From: Bradyrhizobium sp. 132
Lineage (GTDB): Bacteria; Pseudomonadota; Alphaproteobacteria; Rhizobiales; Xanthobacteraceae
Direction: 5' to 3'
Assembly: GCF_023074185.1 (NCBI RefSeq)
Contig: NZ_JADPKY010000114.1
Span: 33,196 to 97,195 of the forward strand
Length of the DNA stretch: 64,000 nt
Under the pieces are notes generated by a model that saw only the letters and a list, made by a program, of their open reading frames with translations, searched no databases and was not told where the DNA came from. Made by a program: the position numbers and the translations under genes. This document shows positions 18,867-27,999 of this stretch, one piece after another; position 1 is the stretch's first letter, and the number at the start of each line of letters is the position of its first letter.

Positions 18867-19140
18867 GAGGTATCGCTGGTAAGACCCAAGTAAGACAGGT
18901 CGGCTCGCTGCTTCAAGCAAGGGCGAGCAGCCTTCGATCGCAGCGGATGGTCACATCCTGCCCGTGTTTTGCCCGACGAGTCAAATTTGAATTCGGAAAA
19001 TGCGTAACCTATTGTTTTCGCTCACGTCGGCTACTGTGCATGGGGTTGTTTTTCGAATTTCTGAATCGGACGGGTCAGACAGCCGCAGTGAGCAGTCAGG
19101 TGTCCGGATTGTTCGAACCTGGAAGGTTCAGGAAGGTGGA
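18867..19140. other. left flank of the island junction, no gene seen
   Basis: About 270 bases between the antitoxin and the tRNA-Val end copy. No conserved ORF recognised. Confidence 0.35.
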
Positions 19141-19185
19141 TGGTGGGCGCACAAGGGATCGAACCTTGGACCTCTCCCGTGTGAA
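19141..19185 (-). other. attachment site: 45-bp copy of a tRNA-Val 3' end
   Basis: On the minus strand this reads as the 3' part of a tRNA: anticodon loop TTCACAC (anticodon CAC, Val), a 3' anticodon-stem strand, T arm CAAGGTTCGATCCCTTG with a perfect 5-bp stem, acceptor TGCGCCC and ACCA. The homology stops at the anticodon stem, so the 5' half is absent. The Bradyrhizobium symbiosis island is known to sit in a tRNA-Val gene with a duplicated 3' end of about this length. The intact tRNA should lie at the far right end of the island. Confidence 0.85.
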
Positions 19186-19443
19186 CCACAACTGGTGGAC
19201 TGTAGCCAACCTAATCCAGCCATAGTTTTATTGCAAAAGTCCTTGTAAGGTAAGGACTTGTTGCCATATTGGACCATCCGTGGCCTGGGTTGGCCTTACC
19301 ACATGTTGTATGTCCCTGCTGTGCCCTTCGGAGGATTTCCCTTAGGGCACATTAACTGGGAACGCGAAGGCAATGGCTTGTGGTCCATTTCTTCTAGGAT
19401 CGCCGCGACCCGTCTCAGGGCGCAAGGAGCGAGAGCACAAACG

Positions 19444-20802
19444 ATGGAAAAGAGTAAAGAATCTCTCAGAGCTGAAGGAACGACGAACTACCTGAGACTC
19501 ACTGACGCGGCCATCCGTGCGGCGACGCTGCCGCCGGGCAAATCGCAGCACTATCTGCACGACACAGAGCAGCCGGGGCTCGCGATCAGGATGCGCGCGA
19601 CGGGTGGCAGGACCTGGGTCTTCATGTTCACGAAGCCTGGGACGAAAGGCACCCAACGCAAGACGCTGGGTGCATGGCCCAAATTCAATGAGAAGGCCGC
19701 GCGCAGGGCCGCCACCGTCGTCGCTGGGGAGGTGGTCATTGGGATCGATCCCAATGAGGGCAAGCGCGAGGCGAAGCGGCAAGCGCTGGCCGAGCGGCAG
19801 TGCACGACACTGGCGACCTTGATCGTTGAAGATGGCCCCTACGAAATGTCCCTGACCGGGCGCCAGGTCGTCAACTGGAAACCGGCTATGTCGGCACTCC
19901 GACGCGGTCTGAAAGATCATTTCGACCTCGCCATCGCCGAGCTCACGCGACGGCAAATCATGGCGGCGGTGGACAGGATCGGCAAGACCGGCAAGCGCGG
20001 CGCAGCAAAGGACTTGCGCAAGCACACGCACACGTTCCTCGAATGGTGCGTCGGCGAAGGCTACGTCGAGCACAACGTGCTCGCCGGCTATCGCGTGCCC
20101 AAGGAGACGCGCGCGCAGCGGGTCGGGCGCCGAACGAAGGGCCGGGCGCTGCTCGACGAGGAGATCATCAAAGTCTGGCACGCATCCGGCAAGCTTGGGA
20201 CGTTTGGGCTATTGACACGAATGTGCCTACTTGGCGGCCCGCGCCGCAGCGAGCCAGCCATGATCGAGTGGCAAAATCACGTCATGGATGACCGCATCAC
20301 TTTCGAGGCAGCATGGACCAAGATGGGCGTTTACCACGACGTGCCGCGTACCCACCTCGTTGAGGAGGTGCTTACGGCCGCAAAACATTTCCAGCGTGCG
20401 ACGTCGGACTATGTCTTCCCGTCACCGAAGACCGGCGGCCAGATGTCGGGCTTCACAAACTTGGTCGACCGCCTGGTCAAGGAAGCGGGTGTCGCCAAGT
20501 TCACAATGCATGACTTAAGGCGCAGCTTGCGAACCATCATGTCACGCTGCGGCTATGACAACGAAATCCAGCGGTTGTGTGTCGGGCAAAAGCCGCGCGG
20601 GATCGATCAGGTCTACAATCACGACGAACAGTGGATCATCCGCAAGATGGCGTTCGAAGCTGCTCATGACTACATCGCGGAGTTGGTCGGCGCTAAACGG
20701 GGAGGCAAGGTCGTGCGCCTGCAGCGGACGAATCCGCTCGATCCCATCAAGGCCGAATTGCTTGGCCGTCTTCGCGAGCATTATGCGGCTGCAACGACTT
20801 AG
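19444..20802 (+). CDS. tyrosine recombinase (island integrase)
   Basis: A 452-residue integrase. The N-terminal arm-binding DUF4102-like region (LTDAAIRAATLPPGKSQHYLHD, LAIRMRATGGRTWVF) is followed by a SAM-like core-binding domain and the catalytic domain: Arg I in GGPRRSEP, HxxR in MHDLRRSL, and a candidate Tyr nucleophile in QVYNHDE. The third box H/W position is not obvious by eye. It reads away from the adjacent tRNA-Val end, the standard layout for an integrase acting on that site. The start ATG at 19444 is chosen because conserved sequence begins there; the frame is open from 19258. Confidence 0.9.
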   Translation: MEKSKESLRAEGTTNYLRLTDAAIRAATLPPGKSQHYLHDTEQPGLAIRMRATGGRTWVFMFTKPGTKGTQRKTLGAWPKFNEKAARRAATVVAGEVVIGIDPNEGKREAKRQALAERQCTTLATLIVEDGPYEMSLTGRQVVNWKPAMSALRRGLKDHFDLAIAELTRRQIMAAVDRIGKTGKRGAAKDLRKHTHTFLEWCVGEGYVEHNVLAGYRVPKETRAQRVGRRTKGRALLDEEIIKVWHASGKLGTFGLLTRMCLLGGPRRSEPAMIEWQNHVMDDRITFEAAWTKMGVYHDVPRTHLVEEVLTAAKHFQRATSDYVFPSPKTGGQMSGFTNLVDRLVKEAGVAKFTMHDLRRSLRTIMSRCGYDNEIQRLCVGQKPRGIDQVYNHDEQWIIRKMAFEAAHDYIAELVGAKRGGKVVRLQRTNPLDPIKAELLGRLREHYAAATT

Positions 20803-21043
20803 TTGTCTCATCGCGTCCGGCCAGATAGTCGCGCACCGCATCAACTCGGTAAAGCGGGCGGCCATCGACGTAGCGCCATTTCAGCGGGTGGTTCGGATTG
20901 CGCCGCCATAGCTCCAGGGCTCCAGGCGTGCGCCGGATCACGGCGGCCGTTTCTAATGCCGTTAAGTTTGAGCTGCCCGGCAGCGAATCGATATCGAACG
21001 TCGCGGGCGGCGGCATGCCGCGATTCTTCCGAGGTCGCTTCAT
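20747..21043 (-). CDS. small HTH DNA-binding protein, excisionase-like
   Basis: A 98-residue basic protein. Its middle (LTALETAAVIRRTPGALELWRR) and the segment YVDGRPLYRVDAVRDYLAG form the winged-HTH pattern of excisionase/AlpA-like proteins. It is convergent with the integrase gene and the two 3' ends overlap by 56 bases, so it may couple to integrase control. Start chosen at MKRPRKNR. Confidence 0.7.
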   Translation of the reverse strand: MKRPRKNRGMPPPATFDIDSLPGSSNLTALETAAVIRRTPGALELWRRNPNHPLKWRYVDGRPLYRVDAVRDYLAGRDETTKSLQPHNAREDGQAIRP

Positions 21044-21079
21044 GGTGCGGAGCGTCTCCTTCAAGTGGCCCATCGTCAA

Positions 21080-21882
21080 CTCTCACGATTGAAGCGAGCG
21101 AGGCTCTTGTGTATTCGCCTGGTCGCTTCTTGGGCGGGGACGTCAAGAGAATCAACGCAGTCGTCGAACTTTCCCTGTCGAGTGCCGCCGATTTGACCAT
21201 CATGCTCCGGTTGATGTTGCATAGGAACACGTTAATTGCGCGTCGTAGGATTGGATATCAACGCGAATAGAAGAAAAGTTGCTGGTAGCTAGCCGAGACC
21301 ACTCCGCTCGCATTGCGGCCCTGCGAGTGGCCACGTCAGCGGCCCGGTCACGCCCGCAGGCTATTGGCCGTCATGGGAAGCATGTCGAAGAATGAAAAAC
21401 GAATTGATAGGTAGTTCGACGCTTCGTAGCTACATCGAGGCGGGCCGGCGGACATCGGAATTGATTTGGCAATACGGACTTGCTTGGCGCCAAAGGCGCC
21501 TCACGGAAACGACTCGGCACGACGCCACTAGGACGGCGCGTCATGGAAGAACTTCGATGATCCATCTACCGACCGCTTTCAACTGGCGTTCCATAAAAGC
21601 GACGCACCGCGGTCCAGGATCGGGTTCGTTCCCTGGCTGCCATTCCTATGCGCCCAATGCACGCGAGCGCCATGGGAATCTGTGTCAACCTGGCGATAAG
21701 ATCTGGCTCCTTCATCGCGTCAGGCGCATTAGCCCCAAGGGCCATTCTGGCAGCAGAGTCAACAGTTTAGACGACAATGCCGCTGGAACAAGATATGTTT
21801 AAGGATCATTATCGATAAGAAGATCTGTTCACGTTTCGCTTGACTGCGATCTGCGATCTGTTTACATATCATTTCGGGGTTA
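21080..21882. other. gene-poor stretch upstream of hipBA
   Basis: No intact gene recognised in about 800 bases. Short open frames lack motif support. Near the hip genes, GGATCATTA (21803-21811) and TAATGATCC (21881-21889) form an exact inverted repeat flanking the probable hipBA promoter, a plausible HipB operator pair. Confidence 0.4.
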
Positions 21883-22212
21883 ATGATCCGGGAACATATC
21901 ATGGCTTCGGCTCCAAGCCCGCTGCTCGAGGAACTTGGCCTGCACTTTCGCAGAGCGCGAAGGGCTGCTGGCCTGTCCCAGGAGCAAGTCGCCCTCCGGG
22001 CGAACATTAGCAGGCCCCGCTATCGCGACATTGAAACGGGTGCCGCTGCAGCGCGCGCAACGACACTCGTCAACGTTGCTCGCGCCCTTGGCATGGAAAT
22101 GATGCTGATTCCGCAAGCGATGGTACCGGCTATTCAATCAATGCTGCAGCCAGCTACGGGCGATGATGACCATCCTGCGTTCACGTCAGATGTTGAGGAG
22201 GAGCATGAATAA
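21883..22212 (+). CDS. hipB: HipB-like antitoxin/repressor (XRE family)
   Basis: A 109-residue protein with an XRE helix-turn-helix: LGLHFRRARRAAGLSQEQVA then LRANISRPRYRDIETG (residues ~17-55). It ends in an acidic tail. Its stop overlaps the hipA start (GAGCATGAATAA), the classic translationally coupled hipBA layout. ATG at 21901 (MASAPS, preceded by GGGAAC) is an equally possible start. It should repress its own promoter and neutralise HipA. Confidence 0.85.
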   Translation: MIREHIMASAPSPLLEELGLHFRRARRAAGLSQEQVALRANISRPRYRDIETGAAAARATTLVNVARALGMEMMLIPQAMVPAIQSMLQPATGDDDHPAFTSDVEEEHE

Positions 22213-23449
22213 GCCTGTCCTCGCGGCTGAACGTATCCAATCGCTCGACATCTCATTAAACGATCTTGCCGTCGGCACGCTCGTGCGAACGCCGGGCGAC
22301 TACAGCGCATTCAATCTCTTGCCCGCGTATCGGAGCTTGAACGACCCTCCGATTTTCAGCCTGTCGCTTCGCTCGGCGGATGGCAGCCTCCGCCGGGATC
22401 CCAAACCCATACGCGGCGCGCTGCCGCCGTTCTTCGCGAACTTGCTGCCCGAAGAGAAACTGCGCGAAGCAATGGAAAAGCACCACGCAGCGTCAGTAAG
22501 ACCTGGAAACGACTTCGATCTCTTGGCAGCACTGGGGACAAATCTACCGGGAGCGGTACGAGCGTTGCCGAGCGACGGCGTTCCCGTTCTGGCCGGGCCA
22601 GAATCAGAAGGCAAGAAGAAGGCGCGCTTTTCGCTCGCCGGTGTCCAGATGAAGCTCTCCGTCATCAAAAATACCGGAAAAGAAGGGGGGATCACGCTGG
22701 CCGTCGACGATGAGCAAGGGCAGTACATCGCGAAATTTCCCTCCCTCACCCACATTGGGCTTTCGGAAAACGAATTCGCGATCCTAGCCTTAGCGGAAGC
22801 GCTAGGGATGGAAGTGCCTGCACGTGAGCTCGTCGAAAAGACGGATTTCGCCGGCATTCCGGAAGAGTTTAACACCATGTCCACGGGCAAAGTGCTTCTT
22901 GTCCGTCGCTTCGATCGCGGTGCCGATGCAGCGCGCGTGCATATGGAGGACTTTGCACAGGTCTTCGGCCGCTATCCGTCCGAGAAATATACCGGTGCGG
23001 CGTATCACAATATCGCGGCCGCGCTGAACAGCGGTGTCTCGTTCGATTCCGCGATCGAATTTGTCCGTCGTCTTGCGCTCACCGCGATCACCGGCAATGG
23101 CGACATGCATCTCAAGAATTGGTCGTTACTGTATCCTGGAGACGGACGGAGGCCTACGTTGGCGCCAATCTACGACGTGCTCTCAACAATTTCGTATATC
23201 CCGAAAGATGGTCTAGCATTGAGCCTTGCGGGCGAAAAGTCATTCAAGGCCCTGACTCCAGAGCGCTGGCGCAATTTCGCGAACCGCAGCCGTCTTCCAG
23301 AGGGGGCAGTGGTGACGGCTGTAGCTGAGACCGCGGCGGCCGTGCGCGACAGGTGGTCAGTTCTTCCAGAACGCGACGTCGTGCCTGGGCAGGTTCTCGA
23401 ACGGATCGATGCACATATCGACGAAATGGTACCCATCCTTGACCCTTAG
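22205..23449 (+). CDS. hipA: HipA-family serine/threonine kinase toxin
   Basis: A 414-residue protein. It has an N-terminal Couple_hipA subdomain (VGTLVRTPGDYSAFNLLPAY), the autophosphorylation/ejection loop with SLAGVQMKLSV near residue 140, nucleotide-binding lysine in YIAKFP, the catalytic GNGDMHLKNWSLLY and the metal-binding Asp in IYDVLST. HipA kinases phosphorylate aminoacyl-tRNA synthetases and cause growth arrest. All key residues are present, so it is probably active. A second, decayed hipA fragment lies at about 33110-33290. Confidence 0.9.
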   Translation: MNKPVLAAERIQSLDISLNDLAVGTLVRTPGDYSAFNLLPAYRSLNDPPIFSLSLRSADGSLRRDPKPIRGALPPFFANLLPEEKLREAMEKHHAASVRPGNDFDLLAALGTNLPGAVRALPSDGVPVLAGPESEGKKKARFSLAGVQMKLSVIKNTGKEGGITLAVDDEQGQYIAKFPSLTHIGLSENEFAILALAEALGMEVPARELVEKTDFAGIPEEFNTMSTGKVLLVRRFDRGADAARVHMEDFAQVFGRYPSEKYTGAAYHNIAAALNSGVSFDSAIEFVRRLALTAITGNGDMHLKNWSLLYPGDGRRPTLAPIYDVLSTISYIPKDGLALSLAGEKSFKALTPERWRNFANRSRLPEGAVVTAVAETAAAVRDRWSVLPERDVVPGQVLERIDAHIDEMVPILDP

Positions 23450-23514
23450 GCGCGGCACTGATTGCAGCACGACCTGGGCTGATCAAGAACCAAGAATAGT
23501 ATGAGGATTGCTGG

Positions 23515-24798
23515 ATGCGAAACAATTCAGCATCACATGGATTGTGGGCTCTCACCGCGCCACCGGCGCCAGACACTGTTTCCCTCGCCAGTGACACCGC
23601 AGCGGATGTGATCGTGATTGGCGCTGGATATACCGGGCTGTCGTCTGCACTTCATCTCGCCGAAGGAGGGGCGCGCGTCGCGCTGTTGGAGGCGTCCGAA
23701 ATTGGGTTCGGCGGTTCGGGCCGGAACGTCGGTCTGGTTAACGCGGGCATGTGGGTGATGCCTGACACCCTTCCGGATACGCTCGGCGTCCCGTTCGGCG
23801 AACGGTTGATTGAACAACTCGGCCGTGGACCGCAAAAGGTGTTCGACCTCATCCAAAAGCATGGCATCGAATGTGAAGTGGAACGTGCCGGTACCCTGCA
23901 TTGTGCCGTCGGACGTAAGGGCTTGCAAGAGATCGAGGCCCGCGCCGAACAGTGGCAGAAGCGTGGCGCCCCTGTCGTAGTGCTAAATGCAGATGAGACA
24001 CGCAGGAAAGTCGGCGGTGGCGAATACAGCGGGGCGCTGCTCGATAAGCGCGCCGGGACGATACAGCCGCTGGCCTATGTGCACGGTCTAGCGAGAGCCG
24101 CGCTTGCAGCGGGGGCTAGGATATTCACACAGAGCGAGGCTGTTACTGCGCAACACAACGGCCTGCGCTGGAGGATTAGCACAGAAAGCGGATCGGTAGA
24201 TGCGGAATGGGTGATCGTTGCGACGGATGCCTATGCTAAAGGACTTTGGTCGCAGGTACGGCAGGAGCAGATCCATCTGCCCTACTTCAACTTTGCTACA
24301 GGTTCTCTGCCGGATGGTCTGAGGAAGTCGATCCTGCCTGAACGGCAGGGAGCGTGGGACACTCGAGAGGTCCTCTCTTCATTTCGCTTGGATCGCTCCG
24401 GGCGCCTCGTGTTTGGCAGTGTTGGTGCCCTTGAGGGTATTGGCGCATCCGTTCACCGGGCATGGGCTCAGAGATCGTTGCGCAAGCTGTTTCCGGGACT
24501 TCAGCATGTCGAGTTTGAAACCGGCTGGTTCGGCATGATTGGAATGACCTCGAACAACCTGCCGCGCTTTCACGAGCTCGACCGCAACGTCGTTGCTTTC
24601 AGCGGTTACAACGGTCGCGGCATCGCACCTGGCACAGTCTTTGGCAGTGTGTTGGCTTCGTACGTTCTGGGTCAGATCGCGGAGAACGATCTTCCGCTGC
24701 CGGTCACTGCCGTTGAACGGCGACGCTTTCGTGCCGCGCGGGAAGCCTTCTACATCGCGGGGTCCCAACTTGTTCACCTAATGGATACCCGGTTCTGA
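23515..24798 (+). CDS. FAD-dependent amine/amino-acid oxidase (DAO family)
   Basis: A 427-residue flavoprotein. The dinucleotide-binding motif VIVIGAGYTGLSSALHLAEG is at about residues 32-51. GFGGSGRNVGLVNAGMW is typical of the PuuB-like (gamma-glutamylputrescine oxidase) branch, and SGYNGRGIAPGTVFG is the C-terminal FAD contact. It is followed by a decayed ornithine cyclodeaminase gene, suggesting a former amino-acid or polyamine catabolic operon. GAGG lies 9 bases before the ATG. Confidence 0.85.
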   Translation: MRNNSASHGLWALTAPPAPDTVSLASDTAADVIVIGAGYTGLSSALHLAEGGARVALLEASEIGFGGSGRNVGLVNAGMWVMPDTLPDTLGVPFGERLIEQLGRGPQKVFDLIQKHGIECEVERAGTLHCAVGRKGLQEIEARAEQWQKRGAPVVVLNADETRRKVGGGEYSGALLDKRAGTIQPLAYVHGLARAALAAGARIFTQSEAVTAQHNGLRWRISTESGSVDAEWVIVATDAYAKGLWSQVRQEQIHLPYFNFATGSLPDGLRKSILPERQGAWDTREVLSSFRLDRSGRLVFGSVGALEGIGASVHRAWAQRSLRKLFPGLQHVEFETGWFGMIGMTSNNLPRFHELDRNVVAFSGYNGRGIAPGTVFGSVLASYVLGQIAENDLPLPVTAVERRRFRAAREAFYIAGSQLVHLMDTRF

Positions 24799-25055
24799 TT
24801 ACTCAAACGAGTTCGCCAAGTATGGGACTGTCATCGGCATGCTCATGACTCAACTTCGCGCTCCGACGGCCATTGACCTCGATCTGTTGCTACGAGGCGA
24901 GAGATTTTGTGTTCTGTACGTTCAGTCGAGCTTCACACGGAATTTAAACGCTGGCGACGGCCTCTTTGGCGGCGGTATAGACCGTGCTGTCATCGAGCGA
25001 CGGGTGCTAAACTCGTCCGAACTTCGAATGAAAACGAGGAAATCATGTCGCGTTA

Positions 25056-25934
25056 TTTCTCCGCCCAGAGGTAGATGCCGGCCTCGACTATCCCAGGTTG
25101 ATCGATGCCTTAAGCGAAGCCGTCCGGCGCGGCGGAGAAGCGATGCCAGTGCGGCAGAGCTATAATGTTGGTACCGCTGCAAGCCCAGGTCGTCTCCTGA
25201 CAATGCCGGCTTGAGAGCGGGGCAAGGCACTCGGCGTGAAGCTGGTGACCGTGTTTCCGAAGAGCGGGGCATGCGGTCTCCCTGCCTTTCCTCGCTCTAC
25301 ATGCTGTTCGACGGCAACCGGCCGGCCGCGCGCAATGATCGATGGCGAAACACTCACTAATCGGCGTACAGCCGCCGCCTCCGCGCTCGCATCACGACAT
25401 CTCTCACGCCCCGACAGCCGCACGCTGCTGCTGATTGTAACCGGCCTGCTCGCCTCCTATTTGGCCGTTGCCCATCGCGCAGTTAGGCCGATTGAAGCCG
25501 TGCTGGTCTGGGGATGCAATGCGCAACGTGTCCAAGCTCTCGCGGACACGCTTGAGCATCAGGGTCTCAAGGCGAAACCGGCTGCTGATCTGACGGACGC
25601 TCTCTCGGTGGCGGACATCGTTAGCTGCGCCACCACGTCACGTGAGCCGCTGATCGTAGGCCAGCACCTCAGGCCAGGAACACATCTCGATCTCGTCGGC
25701 GCATTCACGCCAGAAATGCGTGGACCGACGACGATGCTGTTTGCCGCAGCCGCGTGTTCGTAGATACTATGCGGGTGCCCCCAGGCCGGTGGGACGCCTC
25801 AATGATTTGTGGGGGATCTTCATGAGTTAACCAATGGTTTGAAGTCTGGCCGCCTTTCGCAGCAAGAGATCACTCTCTTCAAGTCTGTTGGGGCCGCAAT
25901 CGAAGATCTTGCGGCTGCGAATCTTCTTACATGA
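25056..25934 (+). pseudogene. ornithine cyclodeaminase/mu-crystallin family, decayed
   Basis: Fragments of one protein appear in successive frames. An N-terminal LDYPRLIDALSEA-like start near 25080 is followed by KLVTVFP at 25236, GRPRAMIDGETLTNRRTAA, the Rossmann part (RPIEAVLVWGCNAQRVQALA), and IVSCATTSREPLIVGQHLRPG with THLDLVGAFTP. In another frame come RVFVDTM and the C-terminus EITLFKSVGAAIEDLAAANL, ending at the TGA at 25932. At least two frameshifts rule out a working enzyme. Same strand as the FAD oxidase. Confidence 0.8.
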
Positions 25935-26109
25935 GAAATAATGGTTTTGAAAAAACACGAGATCGCGTATTAACACTGATGTGCGCCTTCATGCGAGGTT
26001 GCCGACTCTGAAGTGTTTCGCCGAAGTCAGATCGAGGCATGTAAGCGCGAAGAATGCTGACGCCCTAGGCGAATCACTGTTGACGCATCATGTAGCTGAT
26101 AGCGCGAAT

Positions 26110-26312
26110 CATCCTGTACGCAGATTTTCTGCCGATACCTCGCCTGAGCTGCCAGTCTTGATCTCGAACCTGATCAAGGCCCCCTCTGCAAGACGGTATA
26201 GCCGGCCTTCTCGACCGCCCTATGTGCACGAAAACGTCGGCTCCGCCATCATCCAGCTTGATAAATCCATAGCCTGGGTCGCGTTTAACCACTTTACGAT
26301 GCCAGTTGTCAC
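26110..26312 (-). pseudogene. cold-shock (CspA-type) protein, frameshifted
   Basis: The minus strand begins TTGIVKWLNAT, shifts frame, reads GYGFIKLDDGGADVFVHI (RNP1/RNP2 region of a CSD protein), shifts again and ends ALIRFEIKTGSSGEVSAEN. Together these give one ~68-residue cold-shock protein with two frame breaks. Confidence 0.8.
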
Positions 26313-26349
26313 TAAGTATCTCCAATTCCAAATGACGGGATCTACCTAA

Positions 26350-26877
26350 TGGCTAGAGAGGGATCAAGTCCGTACTCGTTGCGAACGTGCGATCTTGTCG
26401 CCGCGCAACATGAACCGGCAATAGCAAGCAGCTTCGCGGAACGGTTAGACTGAGCGCGCCCTTGGCTACTTCCGGCGGCGAAGCCTGCGAATCGCGCTGT
26501 GTGAGAATTCTGGGTATCGAGAGCTGAAAATTCACGTCGTCAACCAAACTCAGGCAACGCGACCGCCGCAGATATTAGCGGCATCTGCCGGAGCCCGCGC
26601 TCGGCTTCAAAACAAGGACCTGAAAAGTAACGGTAGTGCACGGATCTGCCCGCGATTCGGACGCAAATTCAGAATGTCCTTTCGGATTTCGGGAGAGGCC
26701 CTTTGATGTTTTTTCCGGGCCGTTCGGCACGACTTGCCGGCTGTCCAGCATCGAAGCTGATCCTGGACAGGCCAGTGCTCCACGAAGGCGAGCCCACATT
26801 TCCCGAAGAGACGCAGCCAAAAACTCGCGAGAGTGAGTTTCCAATCTAAGGTCACGACAGAGCAAGAAGATTGAAAA
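26350..26877. other. stretch without recognisable genes
   Basis: About 530 bases downstream of the bradavidin gene. Short frames on both strands lack motifs; probably decayed DNA. Confidence 0.35.
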
Positions 26878-27270
26878 CTACCATACGCGCGTGAATGTAT
26901 CGGCACCCTTCAACTTGCCGGGCTTGCCGTTCTTGTCAACGTAGAACAGCGTCCATGAGGTCGGCATTTGAGACCCGTTGAGCTTTCCAACCCACCGGGT
27001 GAAGGAATTGCACTGGGCAAAGGTAACAACAAAATACAAGCCAGCAGGGCTAACGGCTCCCGATGCAGGATATGGAATGCCCTGGCACGCAAACCCTTGA
27101 GCATGGTTTGTGAAAGTCCCTTGTATTGCCCCGCTATTGGCGGACCAAACAAAAAGTTCTGAACCTCGTTCATTCTTCCAGTACGAGGGGGCAGGAAGCC
27201 CCTGTGCGATGGCCTCGGCGGAAAGGAAGAAGGAATGGGCGAGCAGCAAGAGTCCCAGAAGTCTCTTCAT
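26878..27270 (-). CDS. avidin-family biotin-binding protein (bradavidin II-like)
   Basis: A 130-residue exported protein with a signal peptide (LLGLLLLAHSFFLSAEAIAQ). The mature part is one eight-stranded avidin barrel: SYWKNERGSELFVW, NSGAIQGTFTNHAQG, a cysteine pair (FACQG, AQCNSF), WVGKLNGSQMPTSWTLFYV and the terminal TFTRVW. The Trp and Asn/Ser positions of the biotin pocket are in place. It closely matches what I recall of bradavidin II of B. japonicum. Secreted avidins may starve competitors of biotin. Start chosen at MKRLLG rather than the upstream in-frame codon. Confidence 0.9.
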   Translation of the reverse strand: MKRLLGLLLLAHSFFLSAEAIAQGLPAPSYWKNERGSELFVWSANSGAIQGTFTNHAQGFACQGIPYPASGAVSPAGLYFVVTFAQCNSFTRWVGKLNGSQMPTSWTLFYVDKNGKPGKLKGADTFTRVW

Positions 27271-27312
27271 ATTGAAGCCCCAAAAGAGGTCACTTAAAGG
27301 TCGCAACGTGGA

Positions 27313-27754
27313 TCATCTAGCGTGATACAACTTGAGGTCATATTCACTGCCATTATCTCGCGTTCGGCATAGGAATGCGGCGCATATACTCGAAATCGCG
27401 CTGGATCGCGGCGTAGCCGACCCTGTCGAGCCCTCGGCGCTTCTCATCCTCGAATCGGTTCGCCTGGGCGGCCGAGCGCCGAACCGGTGCTCGGTTATTT
27501 TGATGTGCCACGCCTGTGGTCGTCGGAGGAGATGCGGAGAGTAGAGGTCATTGTCCACGAGCTGTATCGGATCGGGCAATCCGCGCCAGGACTCCGACGC
27601 GATCGAATGAGCTGCGCCGGGCAATGGGGAACCCACGGCCATCGACAGCGCGGGCGCACCGAGGCCGATCGAGCAGAAAGACGGCGCCTAACAAGGACAA
27701 ACGCTGCTAATCGCCATGGTTGCAATGGTAAAGTTCCCACTGACTGGGGGCAAC
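27313..27754. other. stretch with possible decayed minus-strand gene
   Basis: On the minus strand around 27345-27450 a frame reads GLDRVGYAAIQRDFEYMRRI, which looks like genuine old coding sequence, but I cannot place the family and neighbouring frames are broken. Confidence 0.3.
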
Positions 27755-27988
27755 ATGGTTAAGGCATTTCGCAATACGGTCATGGCACTTACTTTTATGG
27801 GAGTTGCCGGCTGCAACATGTTTTGGAATTTCATGAATGACTATATGGTCTGCGGCCTTGCGCTGGCGGCTTCAGTGACAGCAGGCTTTTGCGTTGAGCG
27901 CATCTTCATCGAGCGGTCCCGTCGGGAGATGATCCGCCTCTACGGCGCGGACTGGCATTCGGCGGAGAACCGACAGCTCGACTCATGA
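27755..27988 (+). CDS. small membrane protein, unknown
   Basis: A 77-residue protein. The ATG follows GGGGGCAAC. A first hydrophobic segment (NTVMALTFMGVAGCNMFW) could be a lipoprotein-like signal (VAGC), and a second membrane segment (VCGLALAASVTAGFCV) is followed by a charged C-terminus. No family recognised. Confidence 0.5.
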   Translation: MVKAFRNTVMALTFMGVAGCNMFWNFMNDYMVCGLALAASVTAGFCVERIFIERSRREMIRLYGADWHSAENRQLDS

Positions 27989-27999
27989 ACGTAACCCGT

